A stretch of DNA of 10,077 bases from NCBI GenBank assembly GCA_028686565.1, contig JAQUBU010000067.1, positions 1 to 10,077 of the forward strand. Direction: 5' to 3'. The notes beneath the pieces were generated by a model. The model was not told where the DNA came from. It saw nothing but the letters and a program-made list of their open reading frames with translations, and searched no databases. Positions 1-6,706 of the stretch are shown here, piece after piece; within the stretch, counting starts at the first letter, position 1; each line of letters begins with the position of its first letter. The translations under genes and the position numbers were made by a program. This DNA is from Syntrophomonadaceae bacterium. Lineage in GTDB: Bacteria > Bacillota > Syntrophomonadia > Syntrophomonadales > Syntrophomonadaceae.

Positions 1-401
1 TCCAGCTCAGCCTGGATATTCTGGTGGGCTTCTTTGAGCTTCACCCTTACATCTTCCAGGCTGAGTTCCTTCCCTTCAGCCAGCAGATTGTTTCCCCAAA
101 AGATCTGGTTTTCTCTGATTTCTATTAAGGTTCCTTCCTTTAACAGATCAAATATCTGCTCTCCTACCTCATCAAGGACTGGGATTCCAGCCTTTAGTAT
201 CTTATATACTCCTTTGGCCGGGTATTTGCCGGTTATTGACGGCCGCGCGTTTATTATAGCCAGGGGTTTAACCTCAATAAGTGAATTAGCTGCCACTTCA
301 TCAATATCATCATGATCAATAACTGCTATATCATTTTTTTTCAAACGCTTGACTAAGTTTTTGGTCCGCCGATCCGAACGAACTCTTCCCTTGATTAACA
401 T
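1..401 (-). CDS. steA: SteA-like putative cytokinetic ring protein, N-terminal 133 residues (3' end outside window)
   Basis: The open frame starts at the ATG at 399-401 and runs off the left edge without a stop. A GAGGTG ribosome site (406-411) lies four bases upstream. The peptide begins MLIKGRVRSDRRTKNLVKRL and carries NARPSITGKYP at residues 51-61, followed by a stretch reading AGIPVLDEVGEQIFDLLKEG (71-90). From memory these match the N-terminal part of the SteA family (COG4825, related to the thiamin pyrophosphokinase catalytic fold), including mycobacterial Rv1697. Actinobacterial SteA works with the membrane protein SteB at the division septum; that role here is inferred. The family is roughly 370-390 residues, so about two thirds lies outside the window. 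The gene follows the spo0A terminator and probably has its own promoter. The family call is fairly sure; the cellular role in this organism is not. Confidence 0.82.
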   Translation of the reverse strand, partial: MLIKGRVRSDRRTKNLVKRLKKNDIAVIDHDDIDEVAANSLIEVKPLAIINARPSITGKYPAKGVYKILKAGIPVLDEVGEQIFDLLKEGTLIEIRENQIFWGNNLLAEGKELSLEDVRVKLKEAHQNIQAEL

Positions 402-493
402 AATACACCTCAGTTTATCTTATCTGTTACAAACCATTATGTTTGCTCCAATCTCCCGGGCTTTTGACATTAGAATTTTTTGCACCCTAACAT

Positions 494-518
494 ACCTATG
501 GAGAATTCCTCCATAGGT
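494..518. repeat. Perfect inverted repeat (hairpin) in the spo0A-steA interval
   Basis: Two 10-base arms, 494-503 (acctatggag) and 509-518 (ctccataggt), are exact reverse complements around a 5-base loop. On the minus strand the hairpin would sit about 90 bases ahead of the steA start, inside any leader begun further upstream. No T-run follows it on either strand, so it is not a standard intrinsic terminator. It could be an operator or a leader RNA structure. The function is unknown. Confidence 0.6.
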
Positions 519-590
519 GCTTTCGGAATCTATATTATCATATAATTTCTAAGGACACATCCCCCAGAGAGAATACAGCTATCCCTCATA

Positions 591-633
591 AAAAATACCT
601 CTTATTTACTTTCGGCCAATAAATAAGAGGTAT
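591..633 (-). terminator. Rho-independent terminator of spo0A
   Basis: Arms at 595-608 and 620-633 are perfect 14-base reverse complements with an 11-base loop. In the minus-strand direction the second arm runs into a TTTTT tract (595-591). The hairpin begins 17 bases after the spo0A stop. This is the clearest terminator in the window and separates spo0A from steA. The stem is AU-rich apart from one CCTC/GAGG block, so its efficiency may be moderate. Confidence 0.85.
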
Positions 634-649
634 GTTCGTGATAACGTTT

Positions 650-1453
650 TTAACTCACCTTGTTTTCTAGACGCAGCCGATCGGCAATGATAGCTATAAA
701 TTCTGAGTTGGTAGGCTTTCCTCTTTCACCGCTTATAGTATAACCAAATACCTTGTTGATTTTATCCAGGTCGCCCCGGTCCCAAGCTAATTCAATAGCA
801 TGGCGAATTGCTCTTTCAACACGGCTGGGTGTAGTATCATATTTTTGGGCTATAGTTGGATACAATTCTTTGGTTACTGCTCCCAAATAATTAATTTCCG
901 CCACTACTAGCATTATCGCATCTCTTAAATACTGATAACCCTTTACATGGGCCGGAACTCCAATTTCATGTATAACCTTGGTTACCTCTATTTCCATATC
1001 TTTGGGAACTGCAGTTCTAATAGGAATTGGTGATACCGAACCCCGATGTTCTATCTTGGGCTGCACATCCCTGGCCACTTGTCTGACCCGATCACCCAGT
1101 ACCTGTAGATTAAAGGGTTTCAAAATATAATAATCCGCACCTAGCTGCACTGCCTTCTGTGTGATATTTTCCTGTCCAAAGGCAGTAAGTATAATGATCC
1201 GCGGCTTTACCGGCAAATTCAATTCATTAATCTTTTCCAGCACTCCTATGCCATCCATATATGGCATAATAAGATCAAGAATTAAAACTTCTACCTCACT
1301 TTTTTCAATAACATTTAAAACTTCCATTCCGTTGGAGCAGATATCTACTACTTCGAACTCAGGGTCATTGGAAAAATAGTCCCTTAGTATTCCGCAAAAT
1401 TCTCGATTATCATCGGCAATAAGGACTCTGATCTTATTTGCTTCATTAAACAT
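650..1453 (-). CDS. spo0A: Spo0A, sporulation master response regulator
   Basis: This 267-residue protein matches the usual Spo0A length. The receiver domain spans about residues 7-125, with the acidic pair D14-D15, the phospho-acceptor D60 in LILDLIMP, T90, and K112 in LKPF. A variable linker (about 130-148) leads to the Spo0A-specific DNA-binding domain, with the recognition region TTPSRVERAIRHAIELAWDR (207-226) and a well-kept GKPTNSEFIA stretch (245-254). The phosphorylated family members bind 0A boxes in the nucleoid and switch cells into sporulation. The ATG start is backed by an AGGAGGAGGA ribosome site (1464-1473), ten bases away. spoIVB lies directly upstream, as in Bacillus and most clostridia, with 214 bases between; a terminator follows the gene. 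A sigma-H-like promoter lies upstream, which would suit stationary-phase induction. No key residue is missing. Confidence 0.98.
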   Translation of the reverse strand: MFNEANKIRVLIADDNREFCGILRDYFSNDPEFEVVDICSNGMEVLNVIEKSEVEVLILDLIMPYMDGIGVLEKINELNLPVKPRIIILTAFGQENITQKAVQLGADYYILKPFNLQVLGDRVRQVARDVQPKIEHRGSVSPIPIRTAVPKDMEIEVTKVIHEIGVPAHVKGYQYLRDAIMLVVAEINYLGAVTKELYPTIAQKYDTTPSRVERAIRHAIELAWDRGDLDKINKVFGYTISGERGKPTNSEFIAIIADRLRLENKVS

Positions 1454-1497
1454 ACAGATTTAATCCTCCTCCTCTTTTTAAATCTAATATTTAGTGC

Positions 1498-1526
1498 ATT
1501 TCGACTATCCCCCAAGTTTTTCCTCC
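1498..1526 (-). promoter_or_regulatory. Candidate sigma-H promoter of spo0A with an overlapping 0A-like box
   Basis: Read on the minus strand, GGAGGAAAA (1526-1518) fits the sigma-H -35 pattern RnAGGAwww. After a 12-base spacer, GTCGAAAT (1505-1498) fits the -10 pattern RnnGAATw with one mismatch. The spacer is the expected length. The -10 region also holds AGTCGAA (1506-1500), one base from the Spo0A box TGnCGAA. In Bacillus subtilis the sporulation promoter of spo0A is read by sigma-H and controlled by Spo0A, so the arrangement is plausible. The purine-rich -35 could also arise by chance. Confidence 0.42.
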
Positions 1527-1582
1527 TTCTTTTTTCCACAAAATTAAGTCATAATCTAGCAGAGGCTAACATAATGAAACAT

Positions 1583-1591
1583 AGAATAGCA
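1583..1591 (-). promoter_or_regulatory. Possible extended -10 of a vegetative spo0A promoter
   Basis: TGCTATTCT on the minus strand has the TGn extension and a TATTCT hexamer close to TATAAT. No good -35 is visible 17 bases upstream. It could be the sigma-A promoter giving basal spo0A expression, ahead of the sigma-H-like site. The evidence is weak and rests on one short motif. Confidence 0.2.
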
Positions 1592-1667
1592 CAATCGCAG
1601 GCAGGGGAATTTATGGGCGGGAGTACAAGATTAGTATTATTACTTGGATTGAGAACAGTTTAACACA

Positions 1668-2999
1668 TTAATAATTTGTCGAGACTCTTTTTATTTCATA
1701 ATTTTCACCGGGCATTTCCGACAGCATATTATCCATAAAAATGCCATATCCACGTGCAGGGTCATTAAGAAAAACATGAGTTATCGCACCCACAATCTTA
1801 TTATCTTGGATTATGGGGCTGCCACTCATACCTTGTATAATTCCCCCGGTCAAGCTTAACAATCTGGGGTCAACCACACGAATAACCATGCTTTTGCCAT
1901 CTTCCCGATTCTGATATACTTTTTCTATTTGCACATCAAATTTTTCTATATCACTACCGTTAACTACAGTAAATATTTGCGCCTTTCCCACTTTAACCTG
2001 ATGAGCATAGGCAACCTCCATTGTATATTCACTTAATGGATTTTCTACAGCTTCTTCAGTTTTGCCAAATATCCCGAAATAACAATTTTTGGTTATATTG
2101 CCTTCAATTTTCCCCTCACTGTCAAATATTCCAATTTTTTCTCCAGGCTGACCCGGTTTTCCCGGCTTAATACTCTGAACAGAAGCACTGACAATTTTAC
2201 CCCGCAGCACATCAATCCCTTGTTTAGTATCCGCATCAACAATTATATGGCCAAGAGCAGCATATTCACTGGTATCAGGGTCCCAGAACGACAAGGTTCC
2301 TACTCCCACAACACCATCTCTGACATAAAGTCCAATTCGAAAGCGATTGGTCTCCGAACAAAAAGCAGCTTGAATAGGTATGGAAAGATTGCGGTTAGCT
2401 CTTTTGACGGTTAGAATTATCTCCTGGTCCTTTTTGGTATCAATCACATTTGCTAGTTCATTTTCGGTTGCGAGGCTCTTTCCATCCACTCGTTGAATTA
2501 AATCACCAATTTCCACACCTTGATCCCGGGCGGGATAGTTTTTTTGTCCATCACTACCCAGAACCGGAGCATAACCAACCACCATTATTCCCCGCGACTG
2601 GAGCAGAACCCCGATAGAATGTCCGCCAGCAACCACCCGCCTGGTGGGTATGGATTCAATCGCCATTGATTTTATTGGTATGTAACCTAAGAGATTTAAC
2701 CTTACATCAACTTTACCAGGCTTTAAAGCCATAATTTCATAGCCTGCCGGACTTTTGCTAATAGTAATGGGCGGGTCCTGTGGTGCTGCAAAAACACTTT
2801 GCGCCGGTGTCATTACCTGTATTTGCAGCTTGGATTTCAATTGTTCAGGAAGGTTAAGAAATATATTACTGGATTCACCTACCACCATCTTTTGATAAGC
2901 GGGTAAACTAAATAAGGAATGCGCTTGAGGGGTAAAGCAGATACCAATTATGAAAATAGATAGAAGAATTCCCGTTAAAGAGCGGATTCTGCTGCTCAA
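1668..2999 (-). CDS. spoIVB: SpoIVB peptidase (S55 family), sporulation signalling serine protease
   Basis: SpoIVB is made in the forespore and secreted into the intermembrane space, where it cleaves SpoIVFA and so releases pro-sigma-K processing in the mother cell. With the start chosen here the protein has 443 residues (Bacillus subtilis about 426). It has an N-terminal membrane or signal segment (about residues 9-23), a PDZ domain (about 125-205; VEIGDLIQRVDG at 162-173), and the S55 peptidase domain. The likely catalytic triad is H251 (AALGHII), D377 (VVDPRLL) and S392 (QGMSGSPI); the Asp-Ser distance of 15 equals that of the Bacillus enzyme. I start at the TTG at 2997-2999 because AGGAGG (3009-3014) lies nine bases upstream. 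The frame stays open to an ATG at 3110, but that start lacks a ribosome site and would add 37 basic, non-signal-like residues before the membrane segment. spo0A follows, and no terminator is visible between them. Confidence 0.95.
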   Translation of the reverse strand: MSSRIRSLTGILLSIFIIGICFTPQAHSLFSLPAYQKMVVGESSNIFLNLPEQLKSKLQIQVMTPAQSVFAAPQDPPITISKSPAGYEIMALKPGKVDVRLNLLGYIPIKSMAIESIPTRRVVAGGHSIGVLLQSRGIMVVGYAPVLGSDGQKNYPARDQGVEIGDLIQRVDGKSLATENELANVIDTKKDQEIILTVKRANRNLSIPIQAAFCSETNRFRIGLYVRDGVVGVGTLSFWDPDTSEYAALGHIIVDADTKQGIDVLRGKIVSASVQSIKPGKPGQPGEKIGIFDSEGKIEGNITKNCYFGIFGKTEEAVENPLSEYTMEVAYAHQVKVGKAQIFTVVNGSDIEKFDVQIEKVYQNREDGKSMVIRVVDPRLLSLTGGIIQGMSGSPIIQDNKIVGAITHVFLNDPARGYGIFMDNMLSEMPGENYEIKRVSTNY

Positions 3000-3032
3000 T
3001 GATTTTTTCCTCCTAGTCCAAAGTAATACGCT

Positions 3033-3063
3033 ATATCTTCCCCTTCGCTCCGGGTAAATATAC
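3033..3063 (-). promoter_or_regulatory. Weak candidate forespore (sigma-F/sigma-G type) promoter for spoIVB
   Basis: On the minus strand, GTATA (3063-3059) matches the sigma-F -35 core GyATA. GGGAAGATAT (3042-3033), 16 bases on, resembles the GGnnAnAnTR -10 with two mismatches. The transcript would begin near 3026, shortly before the AGGAGG and TTG chosen for spoIVB, and would exclude the ATG at 3110. SpoIVB genes are known to be forespore-expressed. The match is imperfect, so treat the site as a pointer only. Confidence 0.22.
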
Positions 3064-3110
3064 ATATCAAAGGACTGAATGCTTGTGATAAAAGCATAAA
3101 GGATGGACAT

Positions 3111-3206
3111 ATGGCGGCAATGGTAGTGGAGTTTATCCTGTGGTTGGGTTTGCTAGCAGGGCTGGTTAAGCAGTTGCTTTATGCCAATCATGTTCATAAA
3201 GCTTAA
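3111..3206 (+). CDS. Possible small hydrophobic membrane protein (31 residues), plus strand
   Basis: I do not recognise this ORF. It starts at an ATG at 3111, six bases after an AAAGGA ribosome-like site (3099-3104), and ends at TAA 3204-3206. The peptide reads MAAMVVEFILWLGLLAGLVK and then continues QLLYANHVHKA. It has one continuous hydrophobic stretch (about residues 4-19) followed by a short basic, histidine-containing tail, as in single-span small proteins. It is the only plausible plus-strand gene in the window and fills most of the otherwise empty gap between the DUF2007 gene and spoIVB. Against it, the ORF is short enough to occur by chance, no strong promoter is visible, and an 8-base inverted repeat (3176-3183 with 3195-3202) overlaps its end. 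It could be a real microprotein or an accident. Confidence 0.3.
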   Translation: MAAMVVEFILWLGLLAGLVKQLLYANHVHKA

Positions 3207-3228
3207 AAGAAGGGCAATCTAAACAATG

Positions 3229-3642
3229 TTAGAATATGCTTTGTATCAAACTTGGCAGTTCAACAAGAAGGTAATACAAAAAACCTAATAATATCGGTAT
3301 TATAATTACAAGGGTAATAATTCGTTTGCCGGCAGGCCGCATAATTCTTAAAAGACCGGCTTCTTCCTCATCATGCCCTTTGTACACAAAATCAGCTTCT
3401 TCTTCAAATTGAGCACCATCAAAAGCTATAATCTCTCTTGCCTTATTCAGCTGATTATCAGGCACATAGATATCCACTCCAGAAAGAGCCCGGCCCATGA
3501 CAACCTCAGTATAAGCTCCTGAACCCTGACTCTTTTTCAATATCGGAATACCTTCTTCGGAGAGCATGGCTTCTATTATGCTTGCTTCGGTACTATCGAA
3601 ACAATTAACCAGGAAGGTCCAGTCATATTTATATTGATCCAT
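3229..3642 (-). CDS. DUF2007-type protein with C-terminal membrane anchor
   Basis: The protein has 137 residues. Residues 8-73 look like the small alpha/beta DUF2007 fold: a strand (WTFLVNCFD), a helix beginning STEASIIEAMLSEEGIPIL, and a second strand and helix at VDIYVPDNQLNKAREIIA. An acidic linker rich in D and E (about 75-95) leads to a basic patch (RPAGKR, 102-107) and one hydrophobic span (about 108-128), so the soluble domain probably sits on the cytoplasmic side. DUF2007 is described as a putative signal-transducing domain, but its biochemical role is not known to me. The gene begins 23 bases after recN and is probably co-transcribed with it; its ribosome site is poor (GGTAAG). The fold assignment is from remembered pattern, not a search. 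Confidence 0.7.
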   Translation of the reverse strand: MDQYKYDWTFLVNCFDSTEASIIEAMLSEEGIPILKKSQGSGAYTEVVMGRALSGVDIYVPDNQLNKAREIIAFDGAQFEEEADFVYKGHDEEEAGLLRIMRPAGKRIITLVIIIPILLGFLYYLLVELPSLIQSIF

Positions 3643-3665
3643 AATTATTACTTACCATTCCCAAC

Positions 3666-5342
3666 TTAAAATAATCTTGAAGACTCCAAAATTTCCCGGG
3701 CATGCTCCAGACTCAGAGCCGAATAGTTCTCTCCGGCCATCATCCGCGCTATTTCCCGGATTCTTTCATTATCGGTCAATTCTTTGACTGTGGTATGGGT
3801 TTTATCTTCACTCATCTTTTTTTCAATAAGGTAATGCTGATCAGCATAGCCTGCAACCTGTGCCGAATGAGTAACCAGAATTACCTGATGATTTCGCGAA
3901 ATTTCATATAGCTTCCTGGCCATGGCATTCAAAGCGGTCCCTCCAACCCCTACATCAATCTCATCAAAAATAAGGGTAGGGACATTATAAACCTCAGCCA
4001 GAGCTTTTTTAAGAGCCAATACAAAGCGTGAAATTTCTCCCCCTGAAGCAATTTTGGACAGCGGTCGCAATTCTTCACCGGGATTGGGGGAAAACATGAA
4101 TTCTACCCGGTCCAGCCCCCTGACACCGGGCGTCTCCCTCTTTTGAAGCACAACCACAAATTTGACATGGGGCATGTTTAATTGTTCCAGTTCACTGTGT
4201 ACTTTTTCCTCCAGACTTGCAGCACCCTGTTTCCTGAATTCAGTTAAGCTGCCAGCGAGCAATAAATACTCTCTATCCAACTCGTCAATACTTTTCTCAA
4301 GCTGCTCCTTAATATCTTGATGGTTTTGCAGAACTCCAAGCTCATTGCGGGATATATCCAGAACCTGCAAAATGCCTGCTATATTTTGGGCATACTTGGT
4401 TTTCAAGCGATTAATCATGTGCAAGCGTTCTTCGGTTTCCTCCAGCACACCAGCTTCGAAATCCAGTGAATCCCGAAAAGAAGAAAGGTCACCACTCATG
4501 TCCTGCAGGGCATAATATATTTCTTCCAATCGCGGCGTTATATCGCTAAAGTAATCATCTTTAAGGCTGCGGCTGGTTTCCAGAGCTGCAGATATCAGAT
4601 CATTGGCACTCTCGCCATATTCCCTGCTATAGAGCAGATGGAGCAATTTCTGTGTACCCTCCATCAAACTCTGGGCATTACGGATACGTTTTCTAATCAG
4701 CAGTAATTCTTCCTCTTCACCAGGCTGCAGTGCCGCTTGCTCAATTTCCTTTATTTGAAAACATAAATAATCTATTTTTTTCATTCGCTCTTGTTCATTG
4801 GCTTCTATTTCTTTTAGTTCCTGTTTTTTGGTCTTCATTGCTGTATAAACTTTTATCATATTTGCTAATACATCACTGGTTCCCGGTGCAAAGTTATCCA
4901 CGAAATCAAGATACATATCCGGGCGCAGAATTCCCTGCTGATCATGCTGCAGGTGCATATCCAAAAGAAGAGGGGCCAGATTCTTAAGCATTCCGGCTGT
5001 AACATTACGCCCGTTGATACGCGCAGAATTCCTGCCATTGGGGCTTACATCACGGCTTATTATGATGCTGTCTTCATCTTCCTCCAGCAGATTATTATCC
5101 ATCAAAAAAGAGCGGGCATCCGGATTAGCACTCAGATCAAAAACTGCTTCAGCCACAGCTTTTTTTTGCTCGTCCCTGATGAAGTCGCCCTTTATGCGCT
5201 CCCCCATTATTAAGCCTAATGCATCAATAATTATAGACTTGCCAGCTCCAGTTTCGCCACTTAAGACATTGAGCCCCTCAGCAAACAACAAACGCAACTC
5301 ATCGATAAGCACAAAGTTGTTTATATACATTTCTTGAAGCAT
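3666..5342 (-). CDS. recN: RecN, SMC-like DNA repair ATPase
   Basis: RecN acts early in double-strand break repair, binding DNA ends and bringing them together in the nucleoid. The 558 residues match the family length. The N-terminal ATPase half has Walker A GETGAGKS (29-36). The middle (about 155-375) is a charged, helix-rich coiled-coil region. The C-terminal half has the ABC signature IASGGEISRF (431-440), Walker B TLIFDEID (456-463) and the switch region LVTHSAQVAGYAD (489-501). The start MLQEMYINNFVLIDEL agrees with the family start, and GAGGGG (5348-5353) is the ribosome site. One small oddity: residues 129-136 read MHLQHDQQ where many RecN proteins have HGQHEHQ. The gene follows argR by 44 bases and precedes the DUF2007 gene by 23. 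I saw no LexA-type box upstream. Confidence 0.98.
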   Translation of the reverse strand: MLQEMYINNFVLIDELRLLFAEGLNVLSGETGAGKSIIIDALGLIMGERIKGDFIRDEQKKAVAEAVFDLSANPDARSFLMDNNLLEEDEDSIIISRDVSPNGRNSARINGRNVTAGMLKNLAPLLLDMHLQHDQQGILRPDMYLDFVDNFAPGTSDVLANMIKVYTAMKTKKQELKEIEANEQERMKKIDYLCFQIKEIEQAALQPGEEEELLLIRKRIRNAQSLMEGTQKLLHLLYSREYGESANDLISAALETSRSLKDDYFSDITPRLEEIYYALQDMSGDLSSFRDSLDFEAGVLEETEERLHMINRLKTKYAQNIAGILQVLDISRNELGVLQNHQDIKEQLEKSIDELDREYLLLAGSLTEFRKQGAASLEEKVHSELEQLNMPHVKFVVVLQKRETPGVRGLDRVEFMFSPNPGEELRPLSKIASGGEISRFVLALKKALAEVYNVPTLIFDEIDVGVGGTALNAMARKLYEISRNHQVILVTHSAQVAGYADQHYLIEKKMSEDKTHTTVKELTDNERIREIARMMAGENYSALSLEHAREILESSRLF

Positions 5343-5386
5343 ATTATCCCCTCATGAAACAATATTCCTGTATCAATTATCGGCTC

Positions 5387-5839
5387 TTAAGCGTTAACTA
5401 GCTGTTCAAACTCCTCAATCACCGAGATAACAGCCTCTTTGGGCTTGACAACTGTAAACACGGTATCATCGCCGGCAACTGTGCCCAAAATATTTTTATG
5501 ATTTGAAGCATCAATCAGAGAGGCTACTGACTGTGCAGCACCCGGCAAGGTTTTTATTACTACCAGACTTTCGCTGTAATCAATACTTACTACCGAATCT
5601 TGAAATATACGTCTCATGCGTTCATAGGTACCCCCGGCAGTTTTTGATTCTGGCAGTGCATAATGATAACCTTCTTTGTCCGGTATTTTGATCAAATGCA
5701 TCTCCTTAATATCTCTGGAAACTGTAGCCTGGGTTATATCATACCCGTTGCTGCTCAAAGCTTCGCAAAGTTCTTCCTGAGTCGCAATGCGCTGTTTGGA
5801 AAGGATGTCCATGATGGCAAAATGCCTGCGTAGTTTCAT
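5387..5839 (-). CDS. argR: ArgR/AhrC, arginine-responsive transcription regulator
   Basis: The 150-residue length is typical of the family. The N-terminal winged helix (about 1-65) includes the DNA-contacting QATVSRDIKE (37-46). The C-terminal domain (about 80-150) carries the arginine-binding, hexamer-forming GTVAGDDTVF (119-128). With bound arginine the family represses arginine biosynthesis and often activates catabolism. The ATG at 5839 has AGGAGAG (5845-5851) as its ribosome site. The gene sits between nadK (60 bases upstream) and recN. This spacer is the longest in the cluster running from the membrane protein to the DUF2007 gene and holds a possible internal promoter, so argR may be partly uncoupled from dxs-tlyA-nadK. 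I could not find a convincing ARG box in it. Confidence 0.97.
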   Translation of the reverse strand: MKLRRHFAIMDILSKQRIATQEELCEALSSNGYDITQATVSRDIKEMHLIKIPDKEGYHYALPESKTAGGTYERMRRIFQDSVVSIDYSESLVVIKTLPGAAQSVASLIDASNHKNILGTVAGDDTVFTVVKPKEAVISVIEEFEQLVNA

Positions 5840-5861
5840 AGATACTCTCCTTTAATAATCT

Positions 5862-5867
5862 AGTATA
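5862..5867 (-). promoter_or_regulatory. Possible -10 element of an internal argR promoter
   Basis: TATACT on the minus strand is one base from TATAAT and lies 22 bases upstream of the argR start, in an AT-rich 60-base spacer. It falls within a loose dyad, TAATA at one end and TATTA at the other (5855-5874), which could bind a regulator. The -35 position holds no good TTGACA match. The evidence is weak. Confidence 0.22.
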
Positions 5868-5899
5868 TATTAACCTAATGTTAAATGCCTTAAAATTCC

Positions 5900-6706
5900 T
5901 TATTTACCATTCATTCTACCATCTATCAAATTATAAAACGGTTTCTTTTTTAAATTAATCAGCTTTAATTTGTGTTCCGCTTTTCTAATTACTATTCGAT
6001 ACTCCGGCTCAAAATCCACTTTCACCTGTCCATCAATACAAATGATAGCTTCCCTGCATTCCAGAGGGGTTAGGGAAAGAACCCGGTCAGGTGCTACTAC
6101 CAAAGGCCTTTTGCTGGTTATATGTGATGCTATCGGTGTTACTACAAACGCTTCTAAAATCGGATCAACTACAGGTCCTCCCGCCGAAAGTGAATAAGCT
6201 GTAGATCCCGTTGAACTGGCAATTATTAAACCATCACCACGGTAGGTGCTCATTACCTGCCCGGAAATATCCAGAATAAAACTCAGCATTCGGGGAGTAG
6301 GAGACTTAAATACCACCTCGTTAAGACAATAAGACTTGCTGACAGGCAATTTATCATTATAAATGCCGACCTCCAGCATCATTCTTTTATCAACGGTAAA
6401 ATCAAGATTTAATAAACGATCAAAATAGAATTCCAATTCATTTACTTCTATGTTACTCAAAAAACCAACCGTACCCATGTTGACGCCGAGTATCGGTATT
6501 TCGCTCTGTCCATATTGACGGGCAGCCCTTAAAATAGTTCCATCCCCACCCAGTACTATTATGATCTCCGGATTGTTTAAAATAACATCCATATGCCCAT
6601 TATCGATAGCAACTTCAACACCCAAAGCCTGCAGTCTGGCAGCCAATTGCCCGGCCATATATTCAGTTGCTTCCTTATAGCGGTTATTAAGCACAAGGAT
6701 TCTCAT
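5900..6706 (-). CDS. nadK: NAD kinase (ATP- or polyphosphate-dependent)
   Basis: This cytoplasmic enzyme phosphorylates NAD at the 2'-hydroxyl of its adenosine ribose to make NADP, the cell's only new source of it. The 268 residues show the kinase motif GGDGTILRAAR (53-63), NMGTVGFLSN (76-85), the NE pair in CLNEVVF (127-133), the GDG of YRGDGLIIAS (155-164), and the glycine/serine-rich NAD-binding loop STGSTAYSLSAGGP (165-178). All expected residues are present. The ATG overlaps the tlyA stop as ATGA, and the GGGAGG ribosome site lies inside the tlyA 3' end, so translation is probably coupled. The pairing of tlyA with nadK is widespread in Gram-positive bacteria. NADPH is also needed by DXP reductoisomerase, the step after Dxs, but a functional link is only inference. 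Confidence 0.98.
   Translation of the reverse strand: MRILVLNNRYKEATEYMAGQLAARLQALGVEVAIDNGHMDVILNNPEIIIVLGGDGTILRAARQYGQSEIPILGVNMGTVGFLSNIEVNELEFYFDRLLNLDFTVDKRMMLEVGIYNDKLPVSKSYCLNEVVFKSPTPRMLSFILDISGQVMSTYRGDGLIIASSTGSTAYSLSAGGPVVDPILEAFVVTPIASHITSKRPLVVAPDRVLSLTPLECREAIICIDGQVKVDFEPEYRIVIRKAEHKLKLINLKKKPFYNLIDGRMNGK

Noticed and set aside
34..315. Plus-strand open frame of 93 codons
   Set aside because: It is antisense to the steA N-terminus, whose minus-strand translation matches a known family and has a ribosome site.
1571..1670. Terminator between spoIVB and spo0A
   Set aside because: I looked for a hairpin with a T-run after the spoIVB stop and found none, so read-through into spo0A remains possible.
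3176..3202. Inverted repeat gctttatg / cataaagc as a terminator after the DUF2007 gene
   Set aside because: The stem is only 8 bases with an 11-base loop, and no T-run follows on the minus strand; it may simply be chance.
5840..5899. ARG box for autoregulation of argR
   Set aside because: The spacer is AT-rich with a loose dyad, but nothing matches the TGAAT-N4-ATTCA type of palindrome well enough to call.
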